Positions 53,148-61,583 of a DNA stretch of 64,000 nucleotides are shown here, piece after piece; within the stretch, counting starts at the first letter, position 1, and each line of letters starts with the position of its first letter. The notes under the pieces were generated by a model, which did no database searches, was not told the DNA's origin, and saw nothing but the letters and a program-made list of their open reading frames with translations. Origin of the DNA: SYIM01 sp039800325 (GTDB lineage Bacteria; Pseudomonadota; Gammaproteobacteria; Burkholderiales; Burkholderiaceae_E). The stretch covers positions 62,001-126,000 of the forward strand of contig JBDLQY010000022.1 in NCBI GenBank assembly GCA_039800325.1, written 5' to 3'. The translations under genes were made by a program, and so were the position numbers.

Positions 53148-53194
53148 GGAAGCACACTGAATGGTCACGGCACGCATTATCGTGGAGCCCGTCC

Positions 53195-54268
53195 ATGAAA
53201 CCTGATACGGCCGTGCTCGGTGCGGGGCTGATGGGGCGCCTGATTGCGCTCTCGCTGGCCAGGCGGGGCGAACGTGTAGCCCTGATAGACGCCGGCGGAC
53301 CCGAGGGGCAGGGCTCAGCGGCTCGCGCAGCCGCCGCCATGCTGGCGCCCTTGGCCGAGTCGGCCATCACCGAGCTCAACGTGGTTCAGATGGGTCAGTA
53401 CGGACTTTCGCGCTGGCCCGAGCTACTGGCTGCGCTGCCCGAGCCCGTGTTCTTTCAACGCGAGGGAACGCTCATTCTGTGGCATCGCCAGGATCAGGGC
53501 GAAGCGCAACGACTGATGGCCCGGCTTCGGCAGACGCACACGCAGCTGCCCGAGCTGCCGGCGCCGCAAACTCTGGATGCGGCTGGTATCCATCGGCTTG
53601 AGCCTTCCTTGAGCAACCGCTTTGCTAATGGCCTTTATCTTCACGGTGAGGGTCAGCTCGATAACCGCCAGTTGCTCGACGCACTCTTACAGGCGCTCCA
53701 GACCGCTGGCGTATCCCTGCACTGGCACAACCCTGTGCAGGCCAGTGACGCGCCATCGCTTCTGGCCGCGGTGCCCGAGGCAGGGCGTGTCGTTGATTGT
53801 CGCGGGTTGGGGGCGAGGCAGGCATGGCCCGAACTGCGCGGCGTGCGCGGCGAAGTCATCCGACTGCATGCGCCGCAGGCTCAGCTGATTCGCCCCACCC
53901 GCCTGATCCATCCACGCTATCCGCTCTACATCGCGCCCAAACCAAACTCGGTATTCGTCATCGGCGCCACTGAAATCGAAAGCGAAGATCTGTCACCGGC
54001 CAGCGTGCGCTCCACCCTCGAGTTGCTCACCGCCGCCTACAGCGTCGACAGCGCATTCGCCGAGGCCCGTATCCTCGAGATCAGCGCGCAGTGCCGACCG
54101 ACACTCCCCGATAATCTGCCAGCCATACGGCCACTGCATCCGCGGGTGCTGCAGGTCAACGGTCTGTACCGGCACGGCTATCTGATCGCACCGGCCATGC
54201 ACGACGCCGCCCTTGAGTGGCTGGTCGGCGGCGACAGCCCGCTTGCGCGACAATGGCGTCTGTCATGA
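53195..54268 (+). CDS. thiO: Glycine oxidase ThiO
   Basis: A 357-residue FAD-dependent amine oxidase that makes dehydroglycine for the thiazole ring of thiamine. The dinucleotide motif VLGAGLMGRLIALSLARRGE is at the start, GSAARAAAAMLAPLAE follows, and the C-terminal HGYLIAPAMHD block is the family FAD-binding end. ATG 53195 is preceded by GTGGAG. First gene of thiO-thiS-thiG-thiE, in which the start of thiS overlaps its stop. No TPP riboswitch lies before it, so its control differs from that of cytX. Confidence 0.93.
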   Translation: MKPDTAVLGAGLMGRLIALSLARRGERVALIDAGGPEGQGSAARAAAAMLAPLAESAITELNVVQMGQYGLSRWPELLAALPEPVFFQREGTLILWHRQDQGEAQRLMARLRQTHTQLPELPAPQTLDAAGIHRLEPSLSNRFANGLYLHGEGQLDNRQLLDALLQALQTAGVSLHWHNPVQASDAPSLLAAVPEAGRVVDCRGLGARQAWPELRGVRGEVIRLHAPQAQLIRPTRLIHPRYPLYIAPKPNSVFVIGATEIESEDLSPASVRSTLELLTAAYSVDSAFAEARILEISAQCRPTLPDNLPAIRPLHPRVLQVNGLYRHGYLIAPAMHDAALEWLVGGDSPLARQWRLS

Positions 54269-54495
54269 AACCTGACCACAACATCGCTCACAAGCTCATG
54301 GCCATCACGGTCAACGGCGAGGTGCTGCGCCTGCCTGCCGGTGCAACCGTCGCCGATGCCGCTCAGGCTAGGGGGGTGCAGCCGCCGTTTGCTGCAGCCG
54401 TCAATATGTCGTTTGTGCCCAGGCCGCTGCACGGTCAGACGCTGCTTGACGAGGGTGATGTGGTCGAGCTGATTTCGCCCATCACGGGCGGGTAA
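54265..54495 (+). CDS. thiS: Sulfur carrier protein ThiS
   Basis: A small ubiquitin-like sulfur carrier; ITVNGEVLRLPAGATVADAA is the fold's first part and it ends in the essential GlyGly (SPITGG), to which sulfur is attached as a thiocarboxylate. The ATG at 54265 overlaps the thiO stop (ATGA) and gives 76 residues; ATG 54298 would give the usual 65 and may be the real start. ThiG follows 8 bp later. Confidence 0.93.
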   Translation: MKPDHNIAHKLMAITVNGEVLRLPAGATVADAAQARGVQPPFAAAVNMSFVPRPLHGQTLLDEGDVVELISPITGG

Positions 54496-54503
54496 GGCCG
54501 CGA

Positions 54504-55340
54504 ATGTCTGTCACAGCATCCAGTCACCTACGGGGCGAAAAGCCATCCGCGGGCACCGACCGCCTTCAACTTTACGGTGAATCCTTTGATAGCCGTCTGC
54601 TTCTGGGCACTTCGCGCTATCCCTCCCCCGCCGTGCTCGCGCAGGCAATCGAGGCGGGCCGGCCAGCCATGCTGACAGCATCCCTGCGACGCCAGACCGC
54701 TGCCGGCGCCGATGCGCATCAGGGCTTCTGGAAACTGCTGCAGGCCTGTGCGGTGCCGGTGCTGCCCAACACGGCTGGCTGTCACAGTATCCAGGAGGTC
54801 ATCACCACCGCCGAGATGGCCCGCGAAATTTTCGAAACCGACTGGATCAAGCTCGAGCTGATTGGCGATGACTACACGCTGCAACCCGACACGCTGAATC
54901 TGGTCGACTGCGCCGCGCAACTGCTGGCGCGCGGCTTCAAGGTGCTGCCCTACTGCACGGAAGATCTGGTGCTGTGCCAGGGCCTGGTGGCGGCAGGCTG
55001 TCAGGCCGTCATGCCCTGGGCTGCGCCGATTGGTACGGGTCGGGGCCCGGTTAATCCGTATGCGATGCGTATGCTGCGCGAACGCGTGCAGGTGCCGCTG
55101 ATTGTCGACGCAGGCCTCGGACTGCCCTCGCACGCCTGCCAGGTGATGGAATGGGGCTTTGATGCCGTGCTGCTCAACACGGCCGTTGCTCTGGCCCGTG
55201 ATCCAATCGCGATGGCCGCAGCCTTTGCCGCCGCGGTAAAGGCCGGCCGCAAGGCATTTCTGGCGGGTGCCATGGCCGAGCAGGACACGGCTCAGCCCAG
55301 CACGCCTGTACTGGGTACGCCCTTCTGGCATCAAGCCTGA
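54504..55340 (+). CDS. thiG: Thiazole synthase
   Basis: Forms the thiazole phosphate from DXP, dehydroglycine and ThiS-thiocarboxylate. The TIM-barrel blocks are clear: LLLGTSRYPS, LTASLRRQ, LPNTAGCHS and DWIKLELIGDDYTLQPD, which holds the Schiff-base lysine. VMPWAAPIGTGRGPVNPY and LIVDAGLGLPSHACQVMEWGFDAVLLNTAVA follow. Length 278, about 20 longer than many at the N-terminus. Confidence 0.97.
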   Translation: MSVTASSHLRGEKPSAGTDRLQLYGESFDSRLLLGTSRYPSPAVLAQAIEAGRPAMLTASLRRQTAAGADAHQGFWKLLQACAVPVLPNTAGCHSIQEVITTAEMAREIFETDWIKLELIGDDYTLQPDTLNLVDCAAQLLARGFKVLPYCTEDLVLCQGLVAAGCQAVMPWAAPIGTGRGPVNPYAMRMLRERVQVPLIVDAGLGLPSHACQVMEWGFDAVLLNTAVALARDPIAMAAAFAAAVKAGRKAFLAGAMAEQDTAQPSTPVLGTPFWHQA

Positions 55341-55358
55341 GGTTCAGAGAGGGTCAGC

Positions 55359-56285
55359 ATGATTGATAAGGCTGTCGTAAGCGCCATCCGCGCACACCAC
55401 GCCGCTGAGGTTCAGATCGGGCCAGAGCGCGCGCTCGATCAGTGCGTCAGGCACGACGATCTGGCGCATGGCCAGTTACACGCAAGCATTGCCGCTGCGG
55501 CACGAACCATGGGCTTCATTGAAATCGATGCGCAGGTACTGGCAAAGGCATGGTGCCAACAAAGCGAGCGAGGCGGCCGCTTCGACGCTGCAGCCTGGCC
55601 TGATCACCCGGATGATTTCGGCTGGACCTCACCCCCTGAGCAAGAGCGATTCGCACCCTGCCCGAATCGTCTGGGGCTTTATGCTGTTCTACCAGACGCG
55701 CACTGGATTGCGCGCATGGCACAGGCCGGGGTACCCACTCTACAGCTTCGTTTCAAATCGGATGACCCTCAGGCGATCGATCGGGAGGTGCGCGATGCCG
55801 TGCGCGCGGTCGAGGGCAGCACAAGCCTGCTCTTCATCAACGACCACTGGCAGGCTGCTCTTGAACAGGGCGCCTATGGCGTGCACCTGGGCCAGGAAGA
55901 CCTTGAGGCTCAGCGGGCAGGCTTGGCGAGGCTGCGCGCCGCCGGACTGCGTCTGGGCCTAAGTACGCATGGCTATGTCGAGATGAGTATCGCGGCTGCT
56001 GTTGCGCCCAGTTATCTGGCCTTGGGTGCGGTCTATCCAACAACGCTCAAACGCATGGCCACCGCGCCACAGGGCCCAGGGCGACTGGCCCGCTATGCCC
56101 GGTTGGCGCGCGGATTCCCGCTGGTCGCGATCGGTGGCATCGATGCTGATCGGATGCCCCAGGCGCTGGCGAGTGGTGTAGCTTCCGTAGCCGTGGTGCG
56201 CGCGTTGGTGGCGGCGAGCAAGCCCGAAGCCGAGGCCGCCCGCCTCATGGCCATCATCGCTCGGGCGGGCGTTGGACAGAACTGA
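55359..56285 (+). CDS. thiE: Thiamine-phosphate synthase with N-terminal extension
   Basis: Joins HMP pyrophosphate and thiazole phosphate. From residue 106 (GLYAVLPD) onwards it is a typical ThiE barrel: TLQLRFK, LFINDHWQAALEQGAYGVHLGQEDL, GLSTHGYVEMS, LALGAVYPTTLKR and VAIGGIDADRMPQAL. The diphosphate-binding TxTK pattern is PTTLK. The first 105 residues have no clear family match and are rich in Ala, His and Asp; they may be a degraded or fused domain. Total 308 residues. ATG 55359 follows GAGAGGGTC. Last gene of the thiO-thiS-thiG-thiE series. Confidence 0.93.
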   Translation: MIDKAVVSAIRAHHAAEVQIGPERALDQCVRHDDLAHGQLHASIAAAARTMGFIEIDAQVLAKAWCQQSERGGRFDAAAWPDHPDDFGWTSPPEQERFAPCPNRLGLYAVLPDAHWIARMAQAGVPTLQLRFKSDDPQAIDREVRDAVRAVEGSTSLLFINDHWQAALEQGAYGVHLGQEDLEAQRAGLARLRAAGLRLGLSTHGYVEMSIAAAVAPSYLALGAVYPTTLKRMATAPQGPGRLARYARLARGFPLVAIGGIDADRMPQALASGVASVAVVRALVAASKPEAEAARLMAIIARAGVGQN

Positions 56286-56328
56286 AACCAGACAGGCCCA
56301 CGGGCCGCCCACCTGACCCAGTCTGGCT

Positions 56329-57417
56329 TTAGTCCAGACTCTGAATTGTCTGGGCAATCATGCCGAACAGGGTGTCGGCATGGTCAGCGTTGAGCCAGCG
56401 CACAATCACCACGCTGCGCAGTGCAGGATCAATCCAGGTAAACGACGAACCTGCGCCAATCGCGAACACGCTTGTGGCGGGCGCCTTCGGAAATACCTGG
56501 CGTGTGGCATTCAACCAGACCAGGTAGCCGTAAAACGGCGCGATCGGGCAGGGCGCGTACAGGCGATCCATCCACTCGCTGGAAATCAGGCGCCGGCCCC
56601 GAAACTGACCACGGTCAAGCAGCAGTTCGCCGATCAGCGCCTGGTCAAGACTTGAAATGGTCACGCCGCCGCCCCAGTGAGTCCCGCCAGGAACCGACTG
56701 CATGCGGCGGCCCTCGATCTCGACCCAGGCATGGTCATAGCCGCGCCATGACCAGTCACGACTGGCGCCCAGCGGCTGCATGATCGCCTCATCAAACACC
56801 TCAGGCAGCGGCCTGCGAAACAAATGCAGCAGCGCCAGCGAGAGTTGGTTGATGCGAACATCGTTGTATTCCCAATAGGTACCTGGCGCGCGCAGCGGTC
56901 GCGCATCGCCCTTGTTGCCATCGGTATTCAGAGCGGGCTGAAAGGACAGCTTGCGATACCGATCGACCTGGTCCGGTAGTCCGAAACAGCTGCCCTCCCA
57001 CTCGCTGGTCTGCTGCAGCAGATGCGTCCAGGTGATGCCCTGATTGTGTGCCCCCTCAAATCCAATGCCGGATACCCGCCTGATCACCGGCTCATCCGGA
57101 TTGGGCAACAGGCCACGGTCATGGGCCACACCGGCCAGCAGCGCCAGATACGTCTTGGCAATGCTGAAAGTAAGGTCAGAGCGCTCGGGCTCGCCCCAGC
57201 GGGCCAGTTCACGCCCATCTTTCAGGATAAGTCCGGTCGGACCTCCGCGAGCAGATACCGGTCCGAGTAGCCGATTGTGGGGGGCGGGATCAGCACCGTG
57301 TACGCCCCAGGTGCTGCCGTCCATTGAAGGCTCACGAGACCAGCTGGACTCATGAGCAGTGGCGAAGGCAATCGCCGGCGCAAAACGATCTTGAGTTGAT
57401 GAAATGGAAGCGGTCAT
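56329..57417 (-). CDS. Beta-lactamase-related serine hydrolase
   Basis: A 362-residue hydrolase of the class C beta-lactamase/DD-peptidase family. The active-site SxxK is SIAK in LTFSIAKTYLALLAG, and the second motif YxN is YND in YWEYNDVRINQLSLAL. It lacks an obvious signal peptide, so it probably acts in the cytoplasm, as many esterase-type relatives do. The ATG at 57417 follows a plausible site; the frame is open to 57483 but that overlaps the next gene on the other strand. The start is therefore 47 bp from that gene's start, divergent. Substrate unknown; antibiotic resistance should not be assumed. Confidence 0.85.
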   Translation of the reverse strand: MTASISSTQDRFAPAIAFATAHESSWSREPSMDGSTWGVHGADPAPHNRLLGPVSARGGPTGLILKDGRELARWGEPERSDLTFSIAKTYLALLAGVAHDRGLLPNPDEPVIRRVSGIGFEGAHNQGITWTHLLQQTSEWEGSCFGLPDQVDRYRKLSFQPALNTDGNKGDARPLRAPGTYWEYNDVRINQLSLALLHLFRRPLPEVFDEAIMQPLGASRDWSWRGYDHAWVEIEGRRMQSVPGGTHWGGGVTISSLDQALIGELLLDRGQFRGRRLISSEWMDRLYAPCPIAPFYGYLVWLNATRQVFPKAPATSVFAIGAGSSFTWIDPALRSVVIVRWLNADHADTLFGMIAQTIQSLD

Positions 57418-57464
57418 GATCACTGGGTTTCTATAAGCCGGGAACAACACGCTACCATGCGGGC

Positions 57465-58115
57465 ATGAAGAGCACCGACACATCCCGAAATGCGACCGCG
57501 TTGAACGAATCCGAGCTTGCCGAACTCGACGAGCTGCTTGAGGCCGCTGAGCCTGTTAACGCCATGATGCTGGAGGAGTTTGACGGCTTATGCGCAGCGC
57601 TGGCCTGCGCACCCGGCCGACCAGCCGATACCGCCATGGATGAAGCCTGGGTCGCCACGGTTGTCGGCGGCAATGCGCCGCAGGTACGTCGACGCCTGGG
57701 CGAAGCACAGTACCAGCGGCTGGTAACGCTGCTGAACCGGCATCGCCAATCGGTGGCGCAACGCCTGACGGACACCACCCACTTCAGTGCCGTCATGGGC
57801 CATGACCAGGATGGTCGTGCACTGGCCGATGCCTGGGCAATCGGCTTTCTACGCGGCATCGAACTCAATGAAGAGGCCTGGACCGATGTTCAGGATGATG
57901 AGCGCTACGACGAGATATTCGAGCTGATCTACCGCTTTGCAATGGAGGGCGCTGACCCCGACGCAGGCGCAGCGGCCGCCGACCCCGACGCGGCACTCGC
58001 GCTCGATCCAATCGCAGACGACGAGCGTGAAGCCCTGGTCGATGACATGCTTGATGGCGTCAGTGAATTATTCGATGCACTGGCGCCCGCTCGCCAGAAC
58101 CTGCGCGAGCAATAA
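57465..58115 (+). CDS. UPF0149 (YecA-like) family protein
   Basis: A 216-residue acidic protein of the UPF0149 family. ELDELLEAAEPVNAMMLEEFDGLCAALACAP is the family opening, and WAIGFLRGIELNEEAWTDVQDDE the second conserved block. The C-terminus is a low-complexity Asp/Ala-rich segment and does not carry the SEC-C zinc motif of E. coli YecA. Function unknown. Followed by an SDR gene after 40 bp. Confidence 0.85.
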   Translation: MKSTDTSRNATALNESELAELDELLEAAEPVNAMMLEEFDGLCAALACAPGRPADTAMDEAWVATVVGGNAPQVRRRLGEAQYQRLVTLLNRHRQSVAQRLTDTTHFSAVMGHDQDGRALADAWAIGFLRGIELNEEAWTDVQDDERYDEIFELIYRFAMEGADPDAGAAAADPDAALALDPIADDEREALVDDMLDGVSELFDALAPARQNLREQ

Positions 58116-58155
58116 GCGCAGCTCTTGTAAACCTAAAGTCTCCTAGGAGTTCCCA

Positions 58156-58914
58156 ATGAATTCAGCACCGAAAGTTGCCATTGTGACGGGTGGCGGAACA
58201 GGCGTGGGGCGTGCCGCGGCGCGTGCGCTTGTCGGCGCGGGCTGGCAGGTTGTCCTGGCCGGTCGCAGGCCGGAACCGCTTGCGCGGGCCATTGAGGAAA
58301 TCGGCACGATTGGGCCGACACCTGTGGCCATGCCGACTGACGTAGGCGACCCCACATCGGTCCGGTCGCTGTTCGACCAGACGCAGACCCGTTTTGGTCG
58401 GCTTGATCTGCTCTTTAATAACGCCGGCACGGGCGCGCCGCCCGTTCTGCTTGAAGATCTCAGTTATGAACAATGGATGACGGTGGTCAATGCCAATCTG
58501 ACAGGGGCCTTTCTGTGCACGCAGCAGGCATTCCGCCTGATGAAGTCACAAACCCCGCGGGGTGGACGCATCATCAACAACGGGTCGATTTCGGCCTATG
58601 CACCGCGCCCCAACTCAGCCCCTTACACCGCCACCAAGCATGCGATCAGCGGCCTGACCCGATCGACCTCGCTCGACGGTCGCAAGTACGACATTGCCTG
58701 CGGTCAAATCGATATTGGCAATGCCGCCACCGAGATGACTGAACGCATGAAAGCGGGTGTGCCGCAGGCCGACGGTTCCGTTCGTGAAGAGCCGCGCATG
58801 GACGCCACGCACGTGGGTCAGGCGGTGCTACACATGGCCAGCCTGCCACTGGATGCCAATGTGTTGTTCATGACCATCATGGCCACCAAGATGCCCTTCG
58901 TGGGCCGGGGCTGA
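58156..58914 (+). CDS. Short-chain dehydrogenase/reductase
   Basis: A 252-residue classical SDR: cofactor motif TGGGTGVGRAAARALV, NNAGTG, active-site serine in NNGSISAYAPRPNSAPYTATKHAISGL with Tyr-x3-Lys as YTATK. The start ATG 58156 has TAGGAG before it. The ARG/ARR in AGRRPEPLARAIEE suggests NADP use. The function is unknown; this type often acts on 3-oxoacyl or alcohol substrates. Confidence 0.9.
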   Translation: MNSAPKVAIVTGGGTGVGRAAARALVGAGWQVVLAGRRPEPLARAIEEIGTIGPTPVAMPTDVGDPTSVRSLFDQTQTRFGRLDLLFNNAGTGAPPVLLEDLSYEQWMTVVNANLTGAFLCTQQAFRLMKSQTPRGGRIINNGSISAYAPRPNSAPYTATKHAISGLTRSTSLDGRKYDIACGQIDIGNAATEMTERMKAGVPQADGSVREEPRMDATHVGQAVLHMASLPLDANVLFMTIMATKMPFVGRG

Positions 58915-58922
58915 GCAGGCTC

Positions 58923-59591
58923 TTAAGTAGCCGCCTCGGCGAGCATCTCCATGATGGCCTGCGCGCCCTGGGCTCCGCTGAGCGCATAGCGGTCGTTGGC
59001 AATGAAGCAGGGCACGCCGTTGACGCCCGCCTCGCGCGCGCGCTGATCGGCCTGAGCCACGGCTGCCAGCACGTCAGCGTCTTCTAGGGCCTGATCGACG
59101 GCCGAAGCCGACAGGCCCGCAGCCAGTGCGATCTCGCGCAGCGTGCGCTCATCGGTCAGATCGGAACCCCGCTGAAAATAGGCCACAAACAGGGCCTCCA
59201 CCACGCGGTCCTGCGCAGGCGCATCGGCGGCCTGCGCGATCAGCGCATGAGCACGCAGGGTGTTGGGCTGGCGGCTGATGGACTCCAGCATAAGCTCGAG
59301 CGACACCGCCGCGGCGGCGCGCCGCACATTAGCAAAACGAGCTGTGTCATCAGACCCGAACTTCGCTTTGAGGTAGTCGCTGCGCGCAATACCCTCCTGG
59401 GGCAGTCCCGGATTGAGCTGAAACGGATGCCAGCGCACCTGTATCTCGATCGAGGGATGCGTCGTCCGCATGAGCGCAATCGCCTGCTCAAGCTGTCGTT
59501 TACCCACGAAACACCAGGGACACACGATGTCAGACACCACCTCGACTCGAAGCAACGTGGCCTGCGCGGGAACGGATTTTGATTCAGTCAT
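58923..59591 (-). CDS. FrnE-like DsbA family oxidoreductase
   Basis: A 222-residue thioredoxin-fold protein of the 2-hydroxychromene-2-carboxylate isomerase/DsbA superfamily. The redox motif is CPWC at 24-27 (DIVCPWCFVGKRQLEQA), typical of FrnE and polyketide-linked DsbA-like proteins, with the later NGVPCFIANDRYALSGAQ holding the cis-proline. No signal peptide, so it is cytoplasmic. It converges with the preceding SDR gene. Confidence 0.9.
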   Translation of the reverse strand: MTESKSVPAQATLLRVEVVSDIVCPWCFVGKRQLEQAIALMRTTHPSIEIQVRWHPFQLNPGLPQEGIARSDYLKAKFGSDDTARFANVRRAAAAVSLELMLESISRQPNTLRAHALIAQAADAPAQDRVVEALFVAYFQRGSDLTDERTLREIALAAGLSASAVDQALEDADVLAAVAQADQRAREAGVNGVPCFIANDRYALSGAQGAQAIMEMLAEAAT

Positions 59592-59778
59592 GGATAGAGA
59601 TCCTGTGGTGCATCAAACTCAGCGACATCGAGCGTCGACCGATTTACGCTCGATCGGCGCCCTTGTCCGACTCCTGCGCAGGGGCGCACACGGACACACG
59701 GGGTTAGACTGACGGATCAGAACGCGGGTCGACACCCCCAGCGACACTCGCGCAAGCCGTTTCAGGAGAGCTCTCATT

Positions 59779-60567
59779 ATGGCAGGCGAATTCGATTCAA
59801 AGGTCGTGCTCATCACGGGCGCGAGTAAAGGCATAGGGCTGGCCTGCGCAGCTGCGTTCGCAGCACAAGGCGCACGGGTCGTCGGCGTCAGCCGAAGCAG
59901 CGACAACCTCAAGCGCGCGCAGGCTGAGCTGGCCCAGCGCGGCCTCAATATGTGCGCAACCCACGCGGTCGACCTCACCGATGCGCGGGCCGCGCTCGAC
60001 ATGGTCAGCCAGATCGAATCCGAGACCGGTGCGATCGCAGTGCTCGTTAATTCAGCGGGGGCGGCGCGCCGCTTTGCCCCCGAAGAGCTCTCTGCCGAGG
60101 CCTTCCAGCAGGGCATGCAGGCCAAGTATTTCAGCTACATGAATGTAATGGAGCCGGTCGTGCGTCACATGGTGTCGCGCAACAGCGGAGCGGTGGTCAA
60201 CATCGTCGGCCAGGGTGGCCGGCAGGCGGGTGTTATGCATATCGCCGGCGGCTCGGCTAACGCCGCACTCATGCTGGCCAGCGTGGGTTACGCACGGGCC
60301 TGGGCCGCACGAGGCGTTCGAGTTAATGCCATCAACCCTGGCCTCACCCGAACATCCCGCGTCGATGAGGGTCTGGCGGCCTCTGCGCGCGCATCCGGCC
60401 GGGATAAACAGGCCCTGCTGGCCGAAGAACTGGCCCGAATTCCCATGGGCCGAATGGCTGAGCCCAGCGAAATCGCCGAGGTGGCGCTGTTTCTGGCCTC
60501 CTCGCGCGCAAGCTACGTATCGGGGGCCATCATTCCCATGGATGGTTGCGCGACTTCGGTTATCTGA
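59779..60567 (+). CDS. Short-chain dehydrogenase/reductase
   Basis: A 262-residue SDR with TGASKGIGLACAAAFAAQG, VNSAGAA and VVNIVGQGGRQAG. The usual catalytic YxxxK is not obvious: the region after the serine block reads HIAGGSANAALMLASVGYARAW, so the Tyr-Lys pair seems to be replaced. It may therefore be a divergent or non-catalytic SDR, or act with different residues. ATG 59779 has CAGGAGAG. The end overlaps the longest reading of the next gene by 22 bp. Confidence 0.85.
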   Translation: MAGEFDSKVVLITGASKGIGLACAAAFAAQGARVVGVSRSSDNLKRAQAELAQRGLNMCATHAVDLTDARAALDMVSQIESETGAIAVLVNSAGAARRFAPEELSAEAFQQGMQAKYFSYMNVMEPVVRHMVSRNSGAVVNIVGQGGRQAGVMHIAGGSANAALMLASVGYARAWAARGVRVNAINPGLTRTSRVDEGLAASARASGRDKQALLAEELARIPMGRMAEPSEIAEVALFLASSRASYVSGAIIPMDGCATSVI

Positions 60568-61583
60568 AACGCACCGTGCACGCCCGCAAAGCCGGCCCTC
60601 ACGAAGCCCCCTATGCGGGGCTCAGTCCGACCACGGTGCTTGATGCACTCGACTCGGTCGATCTGCGCGGCGACGGGCGGCTGCTGGCACTCAACAGCTA
60701 CGAAAACCGGGTCTACCTGGCCTACCTGGAAGACGGCGGCTCGGTGGTGCTCAAGTTCTACCGCCCTGAGCGCTGGAGCAGCGCGCAAATTCAGGAAGAG
60801 CACGAGTTCGTACTCGAACTCGCTGCAGCCGAGATCCCGGTGGTAGCGCCTCTGATCCTGGGTACCAGGGCCCGCTCGCTCAACGAGCATGAGGGATATC
60901 GCTTCGCCGTCTATCCGCGGCGCGGTGGCCGCGCGCCCGAGCTTGAGCAGCCCGGCGTATTGGCCCGAATCGGGCGCTTTATTGGCCGTATTCACGCGGT
61001 GGGCGCGCACCGGGCCTTCGTGTACCGCCCCGCCATCACCGTGGACCATCTGGGGCAGGAATCACGCGATTGGCTAGCGGCCAGCGGTATGCTGCCACCC
61101 GAAGTGGCCGCGCGCTGGCTGGCGGTAACCGATGAGGCCCTGGCCCGTGCTCGCGAAGCCTTCGCCAAACAGCCGGCCATGCAAACTATTCGACTACATG
61201 GCGACGTGCATCCTGGCAACCTTCTGTGGACCGATGAAGGGCCGCACTTCGTCGATTTCGATGACGCGCGCAGCGGCCCCGCCGTACAAGACCTCTGGAT
61301 GCTGTTGGCCGGCCATGAAGCCGACCGGACCGCGCAACGGACTGAGCTGCTCGCAGGCTATGAGGCCTTTGCCGAATTCGATGACGCCCAACTCGCCTTG
61401 ATCGAGCCGCTGCGTACGCTTCGTCTGGTGCACTACAGTGCCTGGATTGCGCGGCGCTGGCACGACCCCGCGTTTCCAGCCGCTTTCCCCTGGTTCGGCA
61501 CAGCCCGCTACTGGGAAGAGCGAGTCGCCGAGCTTCAGGAGCAAATCGAGTCTATGCAGCACAAGAACGGAGCGGCATCATGA
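60546..61583 (+). CDS. srkA: SrkA-like stress response kinase
   Basis: A 345-residue APH-fold serine/threonine protein kinase of the SrkA/YihE type. It shows LNSYENRVYLAYLEDGGSVVLKFYRPERW at the start, with nucleotide-binding lysine in VLKFY, the catalytic loop LHGDVHPGNLLW and the DFDDARSGPAVQDLW metal site. In E. coli this kinase acts in stress-related death pathways and the Cpx response. The TTG at 60546 gives the longest frame and overlaps the previous gene by 22 bp; GTG at 60576, just after that stop, is the more likely start. Its stop overlaps a MESH1-like hydrolase start by 4 bp. Confidence 0.9.
   Translation: MRDFGYLKRTVHARKAGPHEAPYAGLSPTTVLDALDSVDLRGDGRLLALNSYENRVYLAYLEDGGSVVLKFYRPERWSSAQIQEEHEFVLELAAAEIPVVAPLILGTRARSLNEHEGYRFAVYPRRGGRAPELEQPGVLARIGRFIGRIHAVGAHRAFVYRPAITVDHLGQESRDWLAASGMLPPEVAARWLAVTDEALARAREAFAKQPAMQTIRLHGDVHPGNLLWTDEGPHFVDFDDARSGPAVQDLWMLLAGHEADRTAQRTELLAGYEAFAEFDDAQLALIEPLRTLRLVHYSAWIARRWHDPAFPAAFPWFGTARYWEERVAELQEQIESMQHKNGAAS

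Noticed and set aside
53178..53194. Search for a second TPP riboswitch before thiO
   Set aside because: The space between the divergent starts is too short and none of the THI-box blocks occurs there.
52308..53198. 296-residue open frame on the plus strand between cytX and thiO
   Set aside because: It is a mirror of thiD. The real gene on the minus strand carries all ThiD motifs.
54528..55334. 268-residue open frame on the minus strand
   Set aside because: Antisense to thiG; no family similarity.
56329..57417. Beta-lactamase-type gene taken as antibiotic resistance
   Set aside because: No signal peptide is visible and the family is mostly esterases and peptidases; resistance cannot be claimed.
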